A DNA stretch of 29,215 nt from JALYUA01 sp038229875 (GTDB lineage: Bacteria > Acidobacteriota > Thermoanaerobaculia > UBA5066 > Gp7-AA6): NCBI GenBank assembly GCA_038229875.1, contig JBBROA010000044.1, forward strand, positions 1 through 29,215, read 5' to 3'. Positions 15,001 through 22,791 of the stretch are shown here, piece after piece. The notes under the pieces were generated by a model that was not told the origin of the DNA, searched no databases, and worked only from the letters and a program-made list of their open reading frames with translations. The position numbers and the translations under genes were made by a program. How positions within the stretch are numbered: the stretch's first letter is position 1; the number at the start of each line of letters is the position of its first letter.

Positions 15001-16179
15001 CTATTCCTCAGGGGGGTTGTAGGCGGCGATCCCGGTGACCGCCTCGCCGATCACGAGGGTGTGGATGTCGTGGGTCCCCTCGTAGGTGTACACGCTCTCG
15101 ATATTGGCGAGGTGGCGGAAGACCGGATATTCGTTGACGACCCCGTTTGCCCCGAGCGTCTCTCTCGCGAGCTTCGCGCACTCCCGCGCGACCCAGACGT
15201 TGTTTCTCTTCGCCATCGACACGTGGTGCGGCTTCATCGTGCCGGCGTTTTTCATCGAGCCGAGCTTCCACGAGAGGAGCTGCCCCTTGGTGATCTCGGT
15301 CACCATCCACGCGAGTCGCTCCTGGACGAGCTGGTGGGCGGCGATCGGCCGGCCCTTCCACTGCTTGCGGGTTTTCGCGTAGTCGAGCGCCGCGCCGTAC
15401 GTCGCCATAGCGCTCCCGATCGCGCCCCAGGCAATACCGTACCGCGCCTGGGTCAGGCAGGAGAGCGGGCCTTTGAGCCCGGAGACGCCGGGGAGGATGT
15501 TCTCGGCGGGGATGCGGCAGTCTTCGAACGCGAGCTGCGAGGTGACGGACGCGCGCAGAGACATCTTTCCCCGGTGCTCGGACGTCGAGAACCCGGGCGT
15601 GCCCTTCTCGACGAGAAACCCGTGGATCTTTCCGTCGAGCTTCGCCCAGACGACCGCGACGTCAGCGATCGACCCGCTCGTGATCCACGCCTTCGCGCCG
15701 TTCAGCACGTAGGAGTCTCCATCCTTTCGAGCCGTGGTTCGCATGCCCCCGGGGTTGGAGCCGAAGTCGGGCTCGGTCAGGCCGAAGCACCCGATCGCCG
15801 AGGCGCTGCCGAGTCGCGGAATCCAGTTGTCCTTCTGCGCCTGCGACCCGAACGCGTAGATGGGATACATGACGAGGCTCGACTGCACCGAGACGAAAGA
15901 ACGGAGTCCCGAGTCGCCCCGTTCGAGCTCCTGCATGATGAGCCCGTAGGCGACGTTGTCGAGCCCGGGCAGCCCGTACTCGTGAATCGTGGACCCGAAG
16001 AGCTGCATGGCCGACATGTCCGGGATGAGCTCTTTCGGGAAACGCCCTTCGTACGCGGCGTCTTCGATGATCGGAAGCACCTTCTCGTCCACCCAGGAGC
16101 CCACGGTGTCGCGCACCAGGCGTTGTTCCTCGGTGAAGAGAGAGTCGCAGTCGAGGTAGTCGGACCGGTCGGTTGCCAT
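15001..16179 (-). CDS. gcdH: Glutaryl-CoA dehydrogenase (decarboxylating), FAD-dependent
   Basis: This acyl-CoA dehydrogenase family enzyme is predicted to convert glutaryl-CoA to crotonyl-CoA and CO2 in lysine, tryptophan and aromatic degradation. Evidence for the glutaryl subtype is the catalytic Glu367 in YTYEGTHDIHTL and Arg93 in GLRSFVSVQSSLVM. Human GCDH uses the corresponding Arg to hold the substrate carboxylate. FAD-binding segments are CFGLTEPDFGSNPGGM and AWITSGS. I chose ATG 16179 (392 aa, normal length); the frame extends to 16236 but adds no family sequence. A -10-like TACATT lies 8 nt upstream, and no Shine-Dalgarno sequence is seen. The gene stands alone here: no CoA-transferase or electron-transfer flavoprotein genes are adjacent. 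Confidence 0.9.
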   Translation of the reverse strand: MATDRSDYLDCDSLFTEEQRLVRDTVGSWVDEKVLPIIEDAAYEGRFPKELIPDMSAMQLFGSTIHEYGLPGLDNVAYGLIMQELERGDSGLRSFVSVQSSLVMYPIYAFGSQAQKDNWIPRLGSASAIGCFGLTEPDFGSNPGGMRTTARKDGDSYVLNGAKAWITSGSIADVAVVWAKLDGKIHGFLVEKGTPGFSTSEHRGKMSLRASVTSQLAFEDCRIPAENILPGVSGLKGPLSCLTQARYGIAWGAIGSAMATYGAALDYAKTRKQWKGRPIAAHQLVQERLAWMVTEITKGQLLSWKLGSMKNAGTMKPHHVSMAKRNNVWVARECAKLARETLGANGVVNEYPVFRHLANIESVYTYEGTHDIHTLVIGEAVTGIAAYNPPEE

Positions 16180-16187
16180 GGCGGAGA

Positions 16188-16193
16188 AATGTA
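16188..16193 (-). promoter_or_regulatory. -10-like hexamer TACATT upstream of glutaryl-CoA dehydrogenase
   Basis: TACATT on the minus strand ends 8 nt before the ATG. No TTGACA-like -35 element is evident. A transcript starting 5-8 nt downstream would have almost no leader. Confidence 0.35.
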
Positions 16194-16291
16194 TCCGATC
16201 GGCCGCTCCGACGGCCCGTTTTTCGAGTCTCCACACGGCCTGACGGGTGTTCGGAGAATGGGCGTAGTTGCGTGGGCCGCGCCCGGGCGGC

Positions 16292-16297
16292 TAAACT
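16292..16297 (+). promoter_or_regulatory. -10-like hexamer TAAACT upstream of the 88-aa gene
   Basis: TAAACT ends 12 nt before ATG 16310, and no Shine-Dalgarno sequence lies between. This is the same spacing as the TATAAT before asnS. Confidence 0.35.
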
Positions 16298-16309
16298 GAC
16301 TCGAAGCAC

Positions 16310-16576
16310 ATGACGTCATTTCTGGCGGGGTCCGCCTACAAAATGGTCCGCGAGCTCGCCGATGGCTTCATCATCGTCACCGAGCGGACCTTCAAGCAGT
16401 ACAAGCCGCAGGAGCTGACCGACTTCCAGATGGAGGCGGACCGGCTTCTGCGGGAAGTGCGCGGAACCCAGACCCTCGTCACCGATACCGAGGCCACGCA
16501 GAAACGGCAGCGCCGCATGCAGAGGCTCCAGCAGGCGATCACGATCGTGAACGCCGTGCGCTCGCGTAACCGCTAG
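16310..16576 (+). CDS. Small basic coiled-coil-like protein of unknown function, 88 aa
   Basis: The product is a soluble, helical, charged protein with no signal peptide. A short beta start (SAYKMVRELADGFIIVTERTF) is followed by a long amphipathic helix (TDFQMEADRLLREVRG) and a basic tail (QKRQRRMQRLQQAITIVNAV). Codon use and GC fit the neighbours. A -10-like TAAACT 12 nt upstream gives it its own promoter. It converges on the methyltransferase gene, and the two share the palindromic CTAG (16573-16576) as overlapping stop codons. The family is not recognised; the composition would suit a small nucleic-acid- or protein-binding factor, but that is speculation. Confidence 0.6.
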   Translation: MTSFLAGSAYKMVRELADGFIIVTERTFKQYKPQELTDFQMEADRLLREVRGTQTLVTDTEATQKRQRRMQRLQQAITIVNAVRSRNR

Positions 16577-17631
16577 AAGGTCTCTCCCTCGGCCGCCGTC
16601 CCAGGGGTGGTCTCGAGGTACAGCGCATCGAACTCGGGTGACGCGATCAGGCAGTCGACCACGTTGAAGCGCTGGATTCCCTCTTCGATCTCCTTCGCAT
16701 AGAAAGCCAGACCCTCCGCGTCGGCTTCCCGGCCCAGAATCGCCCGATAGGCCTCCTCGACATACGCTGCCGCTGAAAGCGAACGCCGTGCGCGCACGAA
16801 GTCCGACGCGAGTCCCCGCACCGACGCCGCTCCGGCGAGCACGCGGGCCGTTTCCGACCCGTCGCGGCCGAGGCGTCCCACGAGCGCCGCGACCTCCGGC
16901 TCTTTCCAGCGCCTGGGCGCGAAGGAGACCGCGCGGGTCTCCCTCCCGCCTTCCGGGACCATTCGTCGCGCGGTGATCCACATGTACTGGGTTCCGGGGG
17001 AGCTCAGCTCGAGCACCTCCATCCCGTACTCCCGAAGACGTTTTTCGACGTCCCCGGGCTGGAGACGGATTCCGGTCCACGTATTCGCGGGTTTCAGGCG
17101 GGGGAGCCGGCCGTCGGCCTGGAAACGCAGGAGCCCACCCGGCCGAAGCACCCGCGCGGACTCCCGAAGGTACGTCAGCACCGCGGCGCGCGTCGGGACG
17201 TGCTGGAACACGATGAACGAGTAGACGAGATCGATCGAGCCGTCGGGAACGTCGGCGAGATCTCCGTCGGTGCGCAGGAGCGACATCCCTTCATCGGGCA
17301 GGAGCTCGCGGCGCGCCCGCTCGATCATCTCGCCCGAAATGTCGACCCCGATCACTCGCGCAGCGCGTGCGCGCATCGGCCGCAGCAGCCGTCCGATCCC
17401 GCAGCCGATCTCGAGCGCGACAGCCTCGCGCGAGACGCGGATGCCTTTCAGGACCTGCTGATTGAGATCGTCCTCGCCGGATTTCCAGAAGAGCTCCGGG
17501 GAGACCCCGTGGCCGCAGTCGATGTAGTAGATCGCGTCTGATCGCGCCCGCAGGTCCCAGTCGGCGCGCATCAGGCGCCTCGGGAAGAGGGTCGCCAGAT
17601 AACGGCTCGCCGCCGAGAACGGTATCCTCAT
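16573..17631 (-). CDS. SAM-dependent methyltransferase fused to a C-terminal DUF4214 domain, 352 aa
   Basis: The class I methyltransferase core is plain. Motif I is ALEIGCGIGRLL, followed by VIGVDISGEMIERAR, an acidic DGDLADVPDGSIDLVYS and LRESARVLRPGGLLRF. The last ~60 residues (AYVEEAYRAILGREADAEGL and the following FNVVDCLIASPEF) match DUF4214, a small helical domain often appended to exported or glycan-related proteins. Acceptor is unknown. It is divergent from a GT-C-like membrane protein, which suggests a role in lipid-linked or surface glycan modification (inference). I start it at ATG 17631, which has TATAGT 9 nt upstream. The frame also allows a start at 17664, but that would overlap the divergent gene, and a later ATG lies at 17571. 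Confidence 0.82.
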   Translation of the reverse strand: MRIPFSAASRYLATLFPRRLMRADWDLRARSDAIYYIDCGHGVSPELFWKSGEDDLNQQVLKGIRVSREAVALEIGCGIGRLLRPMRARAARVIGVDISGEMIERARRELLPDEGMSLLRTDGDLADVPDGSIDLVYSFIVFQHVPTRAAVLTYLRESARVLRPGGLLRFQADGRLPRLKPANTWTGIRLQPGDVEKRLREYGMEVLELSSPGTQYMWITARRMVPEGGRETRAVSFAPRRWKEPEVAALVGRLGRDGSETARVLAGAASVRGLASDFVRARRSLSAAAYVEEAYRAILGREADAEGLAFYAKEIEEGIQRFNVVDCLIASPEFDALYLETTPGTAAEGETF

Positions 17632-17640
17632 TCGGAAACG

Positions 17641-17646
17641 ACTATA
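17641..17646 (-). promoter_or_regulatory. -10-like hexamer TATAGT for the methyltransferase gene
   Basis: TATAGT on the minus strand ends 9 nt before the ATG at 17631. It overlaps the first base of the divergent gene's ATG, so the two transcription units would interfere with each other. Confidence 0.4.
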
Positions 17647-19964
17647 TGGGGAGGCGACCCGCAACCGACTCGCGCTGGCAGGCGCGCCAGGCCGCTCTCG
17701 CGGGCCTCTTCTTCGCGGCCGCCGCCGTTCTGTTCACGTGGCCTCTCGCCGCGCACGTCAACGATGGGATGGTCGACATCTGGGACGGAAAATTAAACGC
17801 CTGGATCTTCCACTGGGATTATCACCAGATCTTCCGCGATCCTCTCCGGCTCTTCGACGCGAACATCTTTTATCCGGCCCGGTACGCCCTGGCGTTTTCG
17901 GAGAACCTGTTTGGAGCGGCGGTCTTCGGCTTCCCGCTGTACGCGCTCGGCGCTTCGACGCTGCCAGTTGGGAACCTGCTGTTGCTCGCCGGCATGGCCT
18001 TGTCCGGTCTCGCCGGCTGGGCCCTCGCGCGCGAGGTGACCGGGGATCCCGCGGCGTCGCTTCTCGGTGGAGTGATCTACGCGTTCGTTCCCTGGCGGCT
18101 GGCGCAACTTCCCCACGTGCAGTTCCAGTGGGGAGCGTTCCTGGCGCTGCTTCTCCTGTTTATCCTCCGGTACCTCCGCGGCGGACGGCGGCGGGACGCC
18201 TTTCTCTTCTCGCTCTTTTTCGCCTGGAACGCGCTGACGAACGTCCACTACGCGATCTTTTCGGGGTTCCTCGTGCTGCTCGTGCTCTGCCACGCGTTCG
18301 CGGTGCTGCCTGAGCCCGTCTTCCGGCATCGCATCCGCGGCATCGCCATGGCCCTCGCGGTCGCCGGCCTGGCGGTCACGCCGTTCTACATCCCGTACGC
18401 CCGCGCGGCGAGCCTTTACGGCATGCAGCGTCTCGAAGGAGAAATCGCGTTCTTTTCCGCGCGGCCGATCGACTTCTTCACGGCGGGCCCTGAAAACAAG
18501 CTGTACGCGCCGCTCCAGAAGTTCGCGCATCCGGAAGGGGACCTCTTTCCGGGCCTCGTGCCGCTTGCGCTCGCCGCCGTGGCAATCGCGACGCTCCGCC
18601 GGCGCGCCGCCAGTCCCGATCCGCGAAACGCCTCGCGCGGGGGGGCCCGCGTCGCCCGGGTCCTCGACGTCCTCATCATGGCTGGCGTGATTCTCTGGGC
18701 AGTCCTTCTGATTCGCGGACGGCCCTCGCTCGGCCCGCTCCGCGTGCGCGATCCGGGCCGGACTCTCTTCTTCGTCGCGCTGCTTCTCGTCGCGCGCTCG
18801 GTCGTGGCGTTTCCGCGCCGCTCGAGGTTCGCGAGCCTGGGAGATTTCGCGCGGCGGACGCGGATCGGCTCCCGCGCGCTGCTTTTTCTGGCGATTGGAG
18901 CACTCGGGGTTTTCGTCGCTTTCGGCACGCGCAACCCGGTTTACCGTTTTCTCGTGCAGTCGGCGGGTCCGGCTCTTCGCGCGATCCGCGTGCCGGAGCG
19001 CGGGATCGTGCTGTCGCACCTGGGGCTCGCGGTCCTCGCCTCGTGGGGTCTTGCGATGTGGCCCCGGCGGAGCAGGGGCTGGGCGATCCTCGCGGCGCTC
19101 CTCCTGACAACGATCGAGTATCGGGCGTTTCCGGTCGGGATTCATCCGGTGAGCTCGGATCCGCCTCCCGTCTATCGGTGGCTCGCAGCCGCGCCTTTTT
19201 CGCGCGCCGCCGTCGAGTGGCCGGTGATCACAGACATCGAACCGGAGCACGTGTTTCGCTCGACTGCTCACTGGAAGCCCATCCTGAACGGGTATTCGGG
19301 CTTCGCGCCGCCGCCATATCTCCGTATGCAGGCGCTGCTGGCGGGCGAGTCCGTGGACGAGCGCGTCTGGGGGACGATGCGGGAGCTCGGCGCGTCGGTG
19401 CTGCTCTTTCATCCGTCGGAATCCACCGACGATGAGAGGCGGAAATACCTGACCGCTGTCCGCCTGGGGATCGCGGGGGGAAAGATCGTTCCGCTCGCGT
19501 CGTTCCCCCGGAAGGGGGCATCGTCGAGGGACTACGCGTTCCGCCTCGCCGGGGCGGCGGCGTTCGCGCTCCCGAAAGCGGGGGAGCCGGTCCCGTCTCG
19601 CGAGACCGTGCTGCGGGAGATCACGGACCTCGAGCTGAAGCTGGCCGATCCGATCGCCCGCGTCGAGCGGCCCCGCGAAGGAGAGGCGATCACCCGCGGC
19701 TACTGGGCCTTCGGCTGGGCGCTGGACGACTCGGGTGTCGCTCGCGTCGTTCTCTCCGCTCCGGGCGCTCCTCCCGTCGAGTGCCTGTCCGGACAGCCGT
19801 TCCCGGGGGTCGCCGCCGTGTACCCGAAGCTGCCGGAAGGGGACCGCGCCGGCTTCGGCTGTCCCCTTCCGGCGCTCGCATCCGGCCCACAGATTCTGAC
19901 GTTCACCATCACCGCCCGTGACGGCGGCGTTCTCATCGTGCGCCGCCCGGTCCGCGTCGAATGA
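17646..19964 (+). CDS. Polytopic membrane protein, GT-C glycosyltransferase-like, with C-terminal Ig-like domain, 772 aa
   Basis: About eleven hydrophobic spans fill residues ~15-490. The first one (AALAGLFFAAAAVLFTWPLA) is followed by an extracytoplasmic loop with acidic residues (MVDIWDGKLNAWIFHWDY) and a phrase typical of GT-C-type membrane proteins (ANIFYPARYALAFSEN). GT-C enzymes transfer sugars from polyprenyl-phosphate donors and keep a catalytic Asp in this loop, so the function is plausible but not proven. Residues ~500-660 are an extracytoplasmic soluble part. The last ~100 residues form an Ig-like domain (VERPREGEAITRGYWAFGWALDDSGVARVVL, shown here as two adjoining strands around residue 675-705). 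It ends at 19964, 30 nt before asnS. The start at ATG 17646 gives a short cytoplasmic N-terminus before the first span. Confidence 0.72.
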   Translation: MGRRPATDSRWQARQAALAGLFFAAAAVLFTWPLAAHVNDGMVDIWDGKLNAWIFHWDYHQIFRDPLRLFDANIFYPARYALAFSENLFGAAVFGFPLYALGASTLPVGNLLLLAGMALSGLAGWALAREVTGDPAASLLGGVIYAFVPWRLAQLPHVQFQWGAFLALLLLFILRYLRGGRRRDAFLFSLFFAWNALTNVHYAIFSGFLVLLVLCHAFAVLPEPVFRHRIRGIAMALAVAGLAVTPFYIPYARAASLYGMQRLEGEIAFFSARPIDFFTAGPENKLYAPLQKFAHPEGDLFPGLVPLALAAVAIATLRRRAASPDPRNASRGGARVARVLDVLIMAGVILWAVLLIRGRPSLGPLRVRDPGRTLFFVALLLVARSVVAFPRRSRFASLGDFARRTRIGSRALLFLAIGALGVFVAFGTRNPVYRFLVQSAGPALRAIRVPERGIVLSHLGLAVLASWGLAMWPRRSRGWAILAALLLTTIEYRAFPVGIHPVSSDPPPVYRWLAAAPFSRAAVEWPVITDIEPEHVFRSTAHWKPILNGYSGFAPPPYLRMQALLAGESVDERVWGTMRELGASVLLFHPSESTDDERRKYLTAVRLGIAGGKIVPLASFPRKGASSRDYAFRLAGAAAFALPKAGEPVPSRETVLREITDLELKLADPIARVERPREGEAITRGYWAFGWALDDSGVARVVLSAPGAPPVECLSGQPFPGVAAVYPKLPEGDRAGFGCPLPALASGPQILTFTITARDGGVLIVRRPVRVE

Positions 19965-19976
19965 TCCCCGCCCGCG

Positions 19977-19982
19977 TATAAT
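19977..19982 (+). promoter_or_regulatory. Consensus -10 box TATAAT upstream of asnS
   Basis: A perfect TATAAT ends 12 nt before the asnS ATG inside otherwise GC-rich sequence. There is no clear -35 box and no Shine-Dalgarno sequence between it and the start codon. A transcript from here would have a leader of only a few bases. Confidence 0.6.
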
Positions 19983-19994
19983 CGCGCGCTCTTC

Positions 19995-21290
19995 ATGGAC
20001 ACCACCACAGCGATCTCGGACATCGGCGAGAAGACCGGAGCCACCGCCACCGTCCAGGGTTGGCTGTACAACCGACGCTCTTCGGGCAAGATCCAGTTCC
20101 TGATCGTGCGGGATGGCACCGGCTATCTGCAGGCCGTGGTCCCGAAAGTCGAGGTCGCGCTCGAGGTGTGGGAGAGCGCCGAGCGTGCGTCGCAGGAGTG
20201 CTCGCTGCGAGTCACCGGCACCGTCCGCGAGGAGAAGCGCGCGCCCGGTGGCTACGAAATGGCGGTGCAGTCCGTCGAGATCATCGGCGCTTCGGAGGGG
20301 TATCCGATCAGCCCCAAGGAGCACGGTGTCGACTTCCTGATGAACCTGCGGCATCTCTGGATGCGCTCGTCTCAGCAGCACGCGGTGCTCCGGGTCCGCT
20401 CGGAGGTCGAGCAGGCGGTTCGAGACTTCTTTTACCAGCGGGAGTTCACGCTGATCGACTCGCCGATCCTGACGGGCTCGGCCGTCGAGGGCACGTCGAC
20501 GCTCTTCGAAACGGATTACTTCGGGGAGAAAGCGTATCTCTCGCAATCCGGCCAGCTCTACCTCGAGCCGGCGGCGGCGGCGTTTGGAAAGGTCTACTGC
20601 TTCGGGCCGACATTTCGTGCGGAGAAATCCAAGACGCGGCGGCACCTGACCGAGTTCTGGATGATCGAGCCCGAAGTCGCCTTCATGCAGTTCGAAGGGC
20701 TGATCGAGCTCGCCGAGGATTTCATCGTCTCGCTGATGGGCCGAGTGCTCGAGCGCTGCCAGGAGGACCTGAAGCGGCTCGAGCGCGACACAAGCAAGCT
20801 CGAGGCGATCCAGAAGCCGTTTCCGCGGATCACCTACCGCGAAGCCGTCCGCAAGCTCGCCGGGGAGGGCTTCGCGATTCAGTTCGGCGACGATCTCGGG
20901 GCCGACGAGGAGACCGCGCTCGCGAAGGAGCTCGACCGCCCGCTCGTGGTATCCCGCTTTCCCGCGGCGATCAAATCGTTCTACATGCAGCCGGACCCGG
21001 AGGACGAGGAAGTCGTCCTGGGCCTCGACATGCTCGCGCCGGAAGGCTACGGAGAGGTGATCGGGGGCTCGGAGCGCATCTCCGACCTCACGCTGCTCGA
21101 GAAGAGAATCGCGGAGCACAAGCTTCCCCGGGAAGCCTACGAGTGGTACCTCGACGTTCGCCGCTACGGCACATTCCCGCACTCCGGGTTCGGAATGGGA
21201 CTCGAGCGCTTCGTCGCGTGGGCCTGCGGGATTCACCACCTCCGCGAGGCGATCCCGTATCCGCGCACGCTGAAGAGGATTTACCCCTGA
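19995..21290 (+). CDS. asnS: Asparaginyl-tRNA synthetase
   Basis: This class IIb aminoacyl-tRNA synthetase of 431 aa charges tRNA-Asn with asparagine in the cytoplasm. An N-terminal OB-fold anticodon-binding domain (ATATVQGWLYNRRSSGKIQF, residues ~17-115) precedes the catalytic core. Motif 1 surrounds VRDFFYQREFTLIDSPIL, motif 2 is TFRAEKSKTRRHLTEFWMIE with the ATP-binding Arg, and motif 3 is GFGMGLERFVAW. The ending REAIPYPRTLKRIYP is typical of AsnRS rather than AspRS, and the short length resembles the compact AsnRS forms. Its presence implies direct asparaginylation. A TATAAT lies 12 nt upstream of the ATG. rimO follows in the same direction after 77 nt, and the two may be co-transcribed. 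Confidence 0.92.
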   Translation: MDTTTAISDIGEKTGATATVQGWLYNRRSSGKIQFLIVRDGTGYLQAVVPKVEVALEVWESAERASQECSLRVTGTVREEKRAPGGYEMAVQSVEIIGASEGYPISPKEHGVDFLMNLRHLWMRSSQQHAVLRVRSEVEQAVRDFFYQREFTLIDSPILTGSAVEGTSTLFETDYFGEKAYLSQSGQLYLEPAAAAFGKVYCFGPTFRAEKSKTRRHLTEFWMIEPEVAFMQFEGLIELAEDFIVSLMGRVLERCQEDLKRLERDTSKLEAIQKPFPRITYREAVRKLAGEGFAIQFGDDLGADEETALAKELDRPLVVSRFPAAIKSFYMQPDPEDEEVVLGLDMLAPEGYGEVIGGSERISDLTLLEKRIAEHKLPREAYEWYLDVRRYGTFPHSGFGMGLERFVAWACGIHHLREAIPYPRTLKRIYP

Positions 21291-21350
21291 GCGGGCCGCG
21301 GCTTCCGGTGTTGGCCGCCCCGGCCGGCGAAGGGAGATCGGCGACAGTCG

Positions 21351-21359
21351 AAAGGAGGT
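21351..21359 (+). promoter_or_regulatory. Perfect Shine-Dalgarno sequence that decides the rimO start
   Basis: AAAGGAGGT matches the 16S anti-Shine-Dalgarno sequence throughout. The only in-frame codon that can serve as a start at the right distance is CTG at 21368, 9 nt after AGGAGG. In-frame GTG 21308 and TTG 21311 lie upstream of it and have no comparable site. Confidence 0.7.
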
Positions 21360-21367
21360 CGGACGCC

Positions 21368-22705
21368 CTGCCCTCAGTCGGCGTCGTCTCGCTCGGATGC
21401 GCGAAGAACCTCGTCGACACGGAGATCATGCTCGGGCACCTCGCGCGGGCGGGACACTCGATCGTCCCCGACGACCGCGCCCGCGTCGTCTTGATCAACA
21501 CGTGCGGATTCATCGACAAGGCGAAGGAAGAATCCGTCGAAGCGATCCTCGAGCAGGTGGAGCGCAAGAAGCGAGGCGAAATCGACCGCGTGGTCGTGGC
21601 CGGCTGCATGGTGCAGAAGTACGGCCGCGAGCTCGCGGACGAGATCCCCGAGGTCGATCAGTTCGTCGGGCTCGACGAGCTGCACCTCGCTCCCGCGGCG
21701 GCTATCGGACTGCCAGGCCTCGCGCGCTTCACCGAAAAGCCGCTGGCGACGCGGCTCTACGACGAGGCGGCGCCGCGGATCCTGTCGCGCCGGCGGGGGT
21801 ACGCGTATCTCAAGGTGGGCGAAGGCTGCGACAACCCGTGCACGTTCTGCACGATCCCGCAGATGCGCGGGTTCCAGCGAAGCCGCACGATCGAGTCTCT
21901 CGTCGCGGAAGCGCGGGCGCTCGAGGCGCAGGGGGTCTCGGAGCTCGTGCTGATCTCGCAGGACACGACCCGCTACGGCGAGGACCTCGGGATGAAGCGG
22001 GCGGGTCTTGCGCGGCTCGTCGAAGCCCTGCTCGCCGGGACCACGTTCCCCTGGATCCGGTTTCTTTACGCGTATCCGACGACGCTCGACCAGTCCGTGC
22101 TCGAAGTGATGGCGCGCGAGCCGCGTTTCGTCTCCTACGTGGACATCCCCCTCCAGCACGTCTCGCGCGGAGTCCTCTCCGGGATGCGCCGCGGCGGCGA
22201 CCCGGCGTCTTACCTCGCGATGATCGAGCGCATGCGCCAGACGGTTCCGGATCTCGCGATTCGCACGACGTTCATCCTGGGATTTCCCGGGGAAGGCGAG
22301 GCCGAGTTCGCGGAATTGTGCGAGTTCGTCCGCCGGGCCGAGTTCGACAATCTGGGGGCATTCACGTATTCGCCGGAGCCCGGTTCGAAATCGGAGCCGC
22401 TCGGGGATCCCGTGCCGGCCGATGAAAAAGAACGCCGCCGCGATTTCCTGCTGTCGCTCCAGCGTCCGATCGCCCGTCGCAAGACCCGCGCCCTGAAGGG
22501 CCGCACGGTCGAAGCGATCGTCGAGGGCGCTTCGGAGGAATCCGATCAGCTGATCGAGGGACGCCTCCGCTCCCAAGCGCCGGAAATCGACGGCCGCCTG
22601 CTGATCAACGACACCGGCGGGCGGGAGCTTGCCCCGGGCGCGATCGTCCAGGTCCGGATCTCGGAGACGTTTGAATACGACGTCGTCGGGGGCCTCGTCT
22701 CTTAG
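21368..22705 (+). CDS. rimO: Ribosomal protein S12 methylthiotransferase RimO (probable CTG start)
   Basis: This radical-SAM methylthiotransferase modifies a conserved Asp of ribosomal protein uS12. Counting from CTG 21368 (445 aa, close to the 441 of E. coli), the N-terminal UPF0004 cluster cysteines are Cys11 (SLGCAKNLVD), Cys46 (INTCGF) and Cys80 (VAGCMVQ). The radical-SAM CxxxCxxC is Cys154/158/161 in GEGCDNPCTFC. Further landmarks are YAYPTTLD, DIPLQHVS and TTFILGFPGEGE, and a C-terminal TRAM domain ends the protein. LGCAKNLVD rather than LGC-x-x-N-x-x-x-SE, together with the DIPLQH context, fits RimO better than MiaB. The CTG start places the first strand (SVGVVSLGC) exactly where homologs start. 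GTG 21308 would add 20 Arg/Gly-rich residues. Confidence 0.9.
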   Translation: MPSVGVVSLGCAKNLVDTEIMLGHLARAGHSIVPDDRARVVLINTCGFIDKAKEESVEAILEQVERKKRGEIDRVVVAGCMVQKYGRELADEIPEVDQFVGLDELHLAPAAAIGLPGLARFTEKPLATRLYDEAAPRILSRRRGYAYLKVGEGCDNPCTFCTIPQMRGFQRSRTIESLVAEARALEAQGVSELVLISQDTTRYGEDLGMKRAGLARLVEALLAGTTFPWIRFLYAYPTTLDQSVLEVMAREPRFVSYVDIPLQHVSRGVLSGMRRGGDPASYLAMIERMRQTVPDLAIRTTFILGFPGEGEAEFAELCEFVRRAEFDNLGAFTYSPEPGSKSEPLGDPVPADEKERRRDFLLSLQRPIARRKTRALKGRTVEAIVEGASEESDQLIEGRLRSQAPEIDGRLLINDTGGRELAPGAIVQVRISETFEYDVVGGLVS

Positions 22706-22778
22706 GAATCGGTGGCTCGTGCCAGGCGGCGGCCGGTGACTTCACGGACGCTGAGAGTCAGCCTCGCGCCTGATGAGC

Positions 22779-22784
22779 GACAAT
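22779..22784 (+). promoter_or_regulatory. -10-like hexamer GACAAT upstream of ribF
   Basis: GACAAT ends 7 nt before the ribF ATG, and no Shine-Dalgarno sequence lies between. The 86-nt gap after rimO otherwise holds nothing I recognise. Confidence 0.35.
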
Positions 22785-22791
22785 CATTCCG

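Noticed and set aside
15061..16299. Plus-strand open frame of 412 codons opposite glutaryl-CoA dehydrogenase
   Set aside because: The opposite strand encodes a complete enzyme with its catalytic residues; this frame is only its complement.
17793..21239. Minus-strand open frame of 1148 codons opposite the GT-C-like gene and asnS
   Set aside because: It is a shadow of two well-supported plus-strand genes in GC-rich sequence, is very rich in Arg/Glu/Pro, and has no recognisable domain.
20060..21367. Upstream extension of the rimO frame through asnS
   Set aside because: The extension overlaps asnS in another frame and is Arg/Gly-rich. RimO homologs start where the CTG at 21368 lies.
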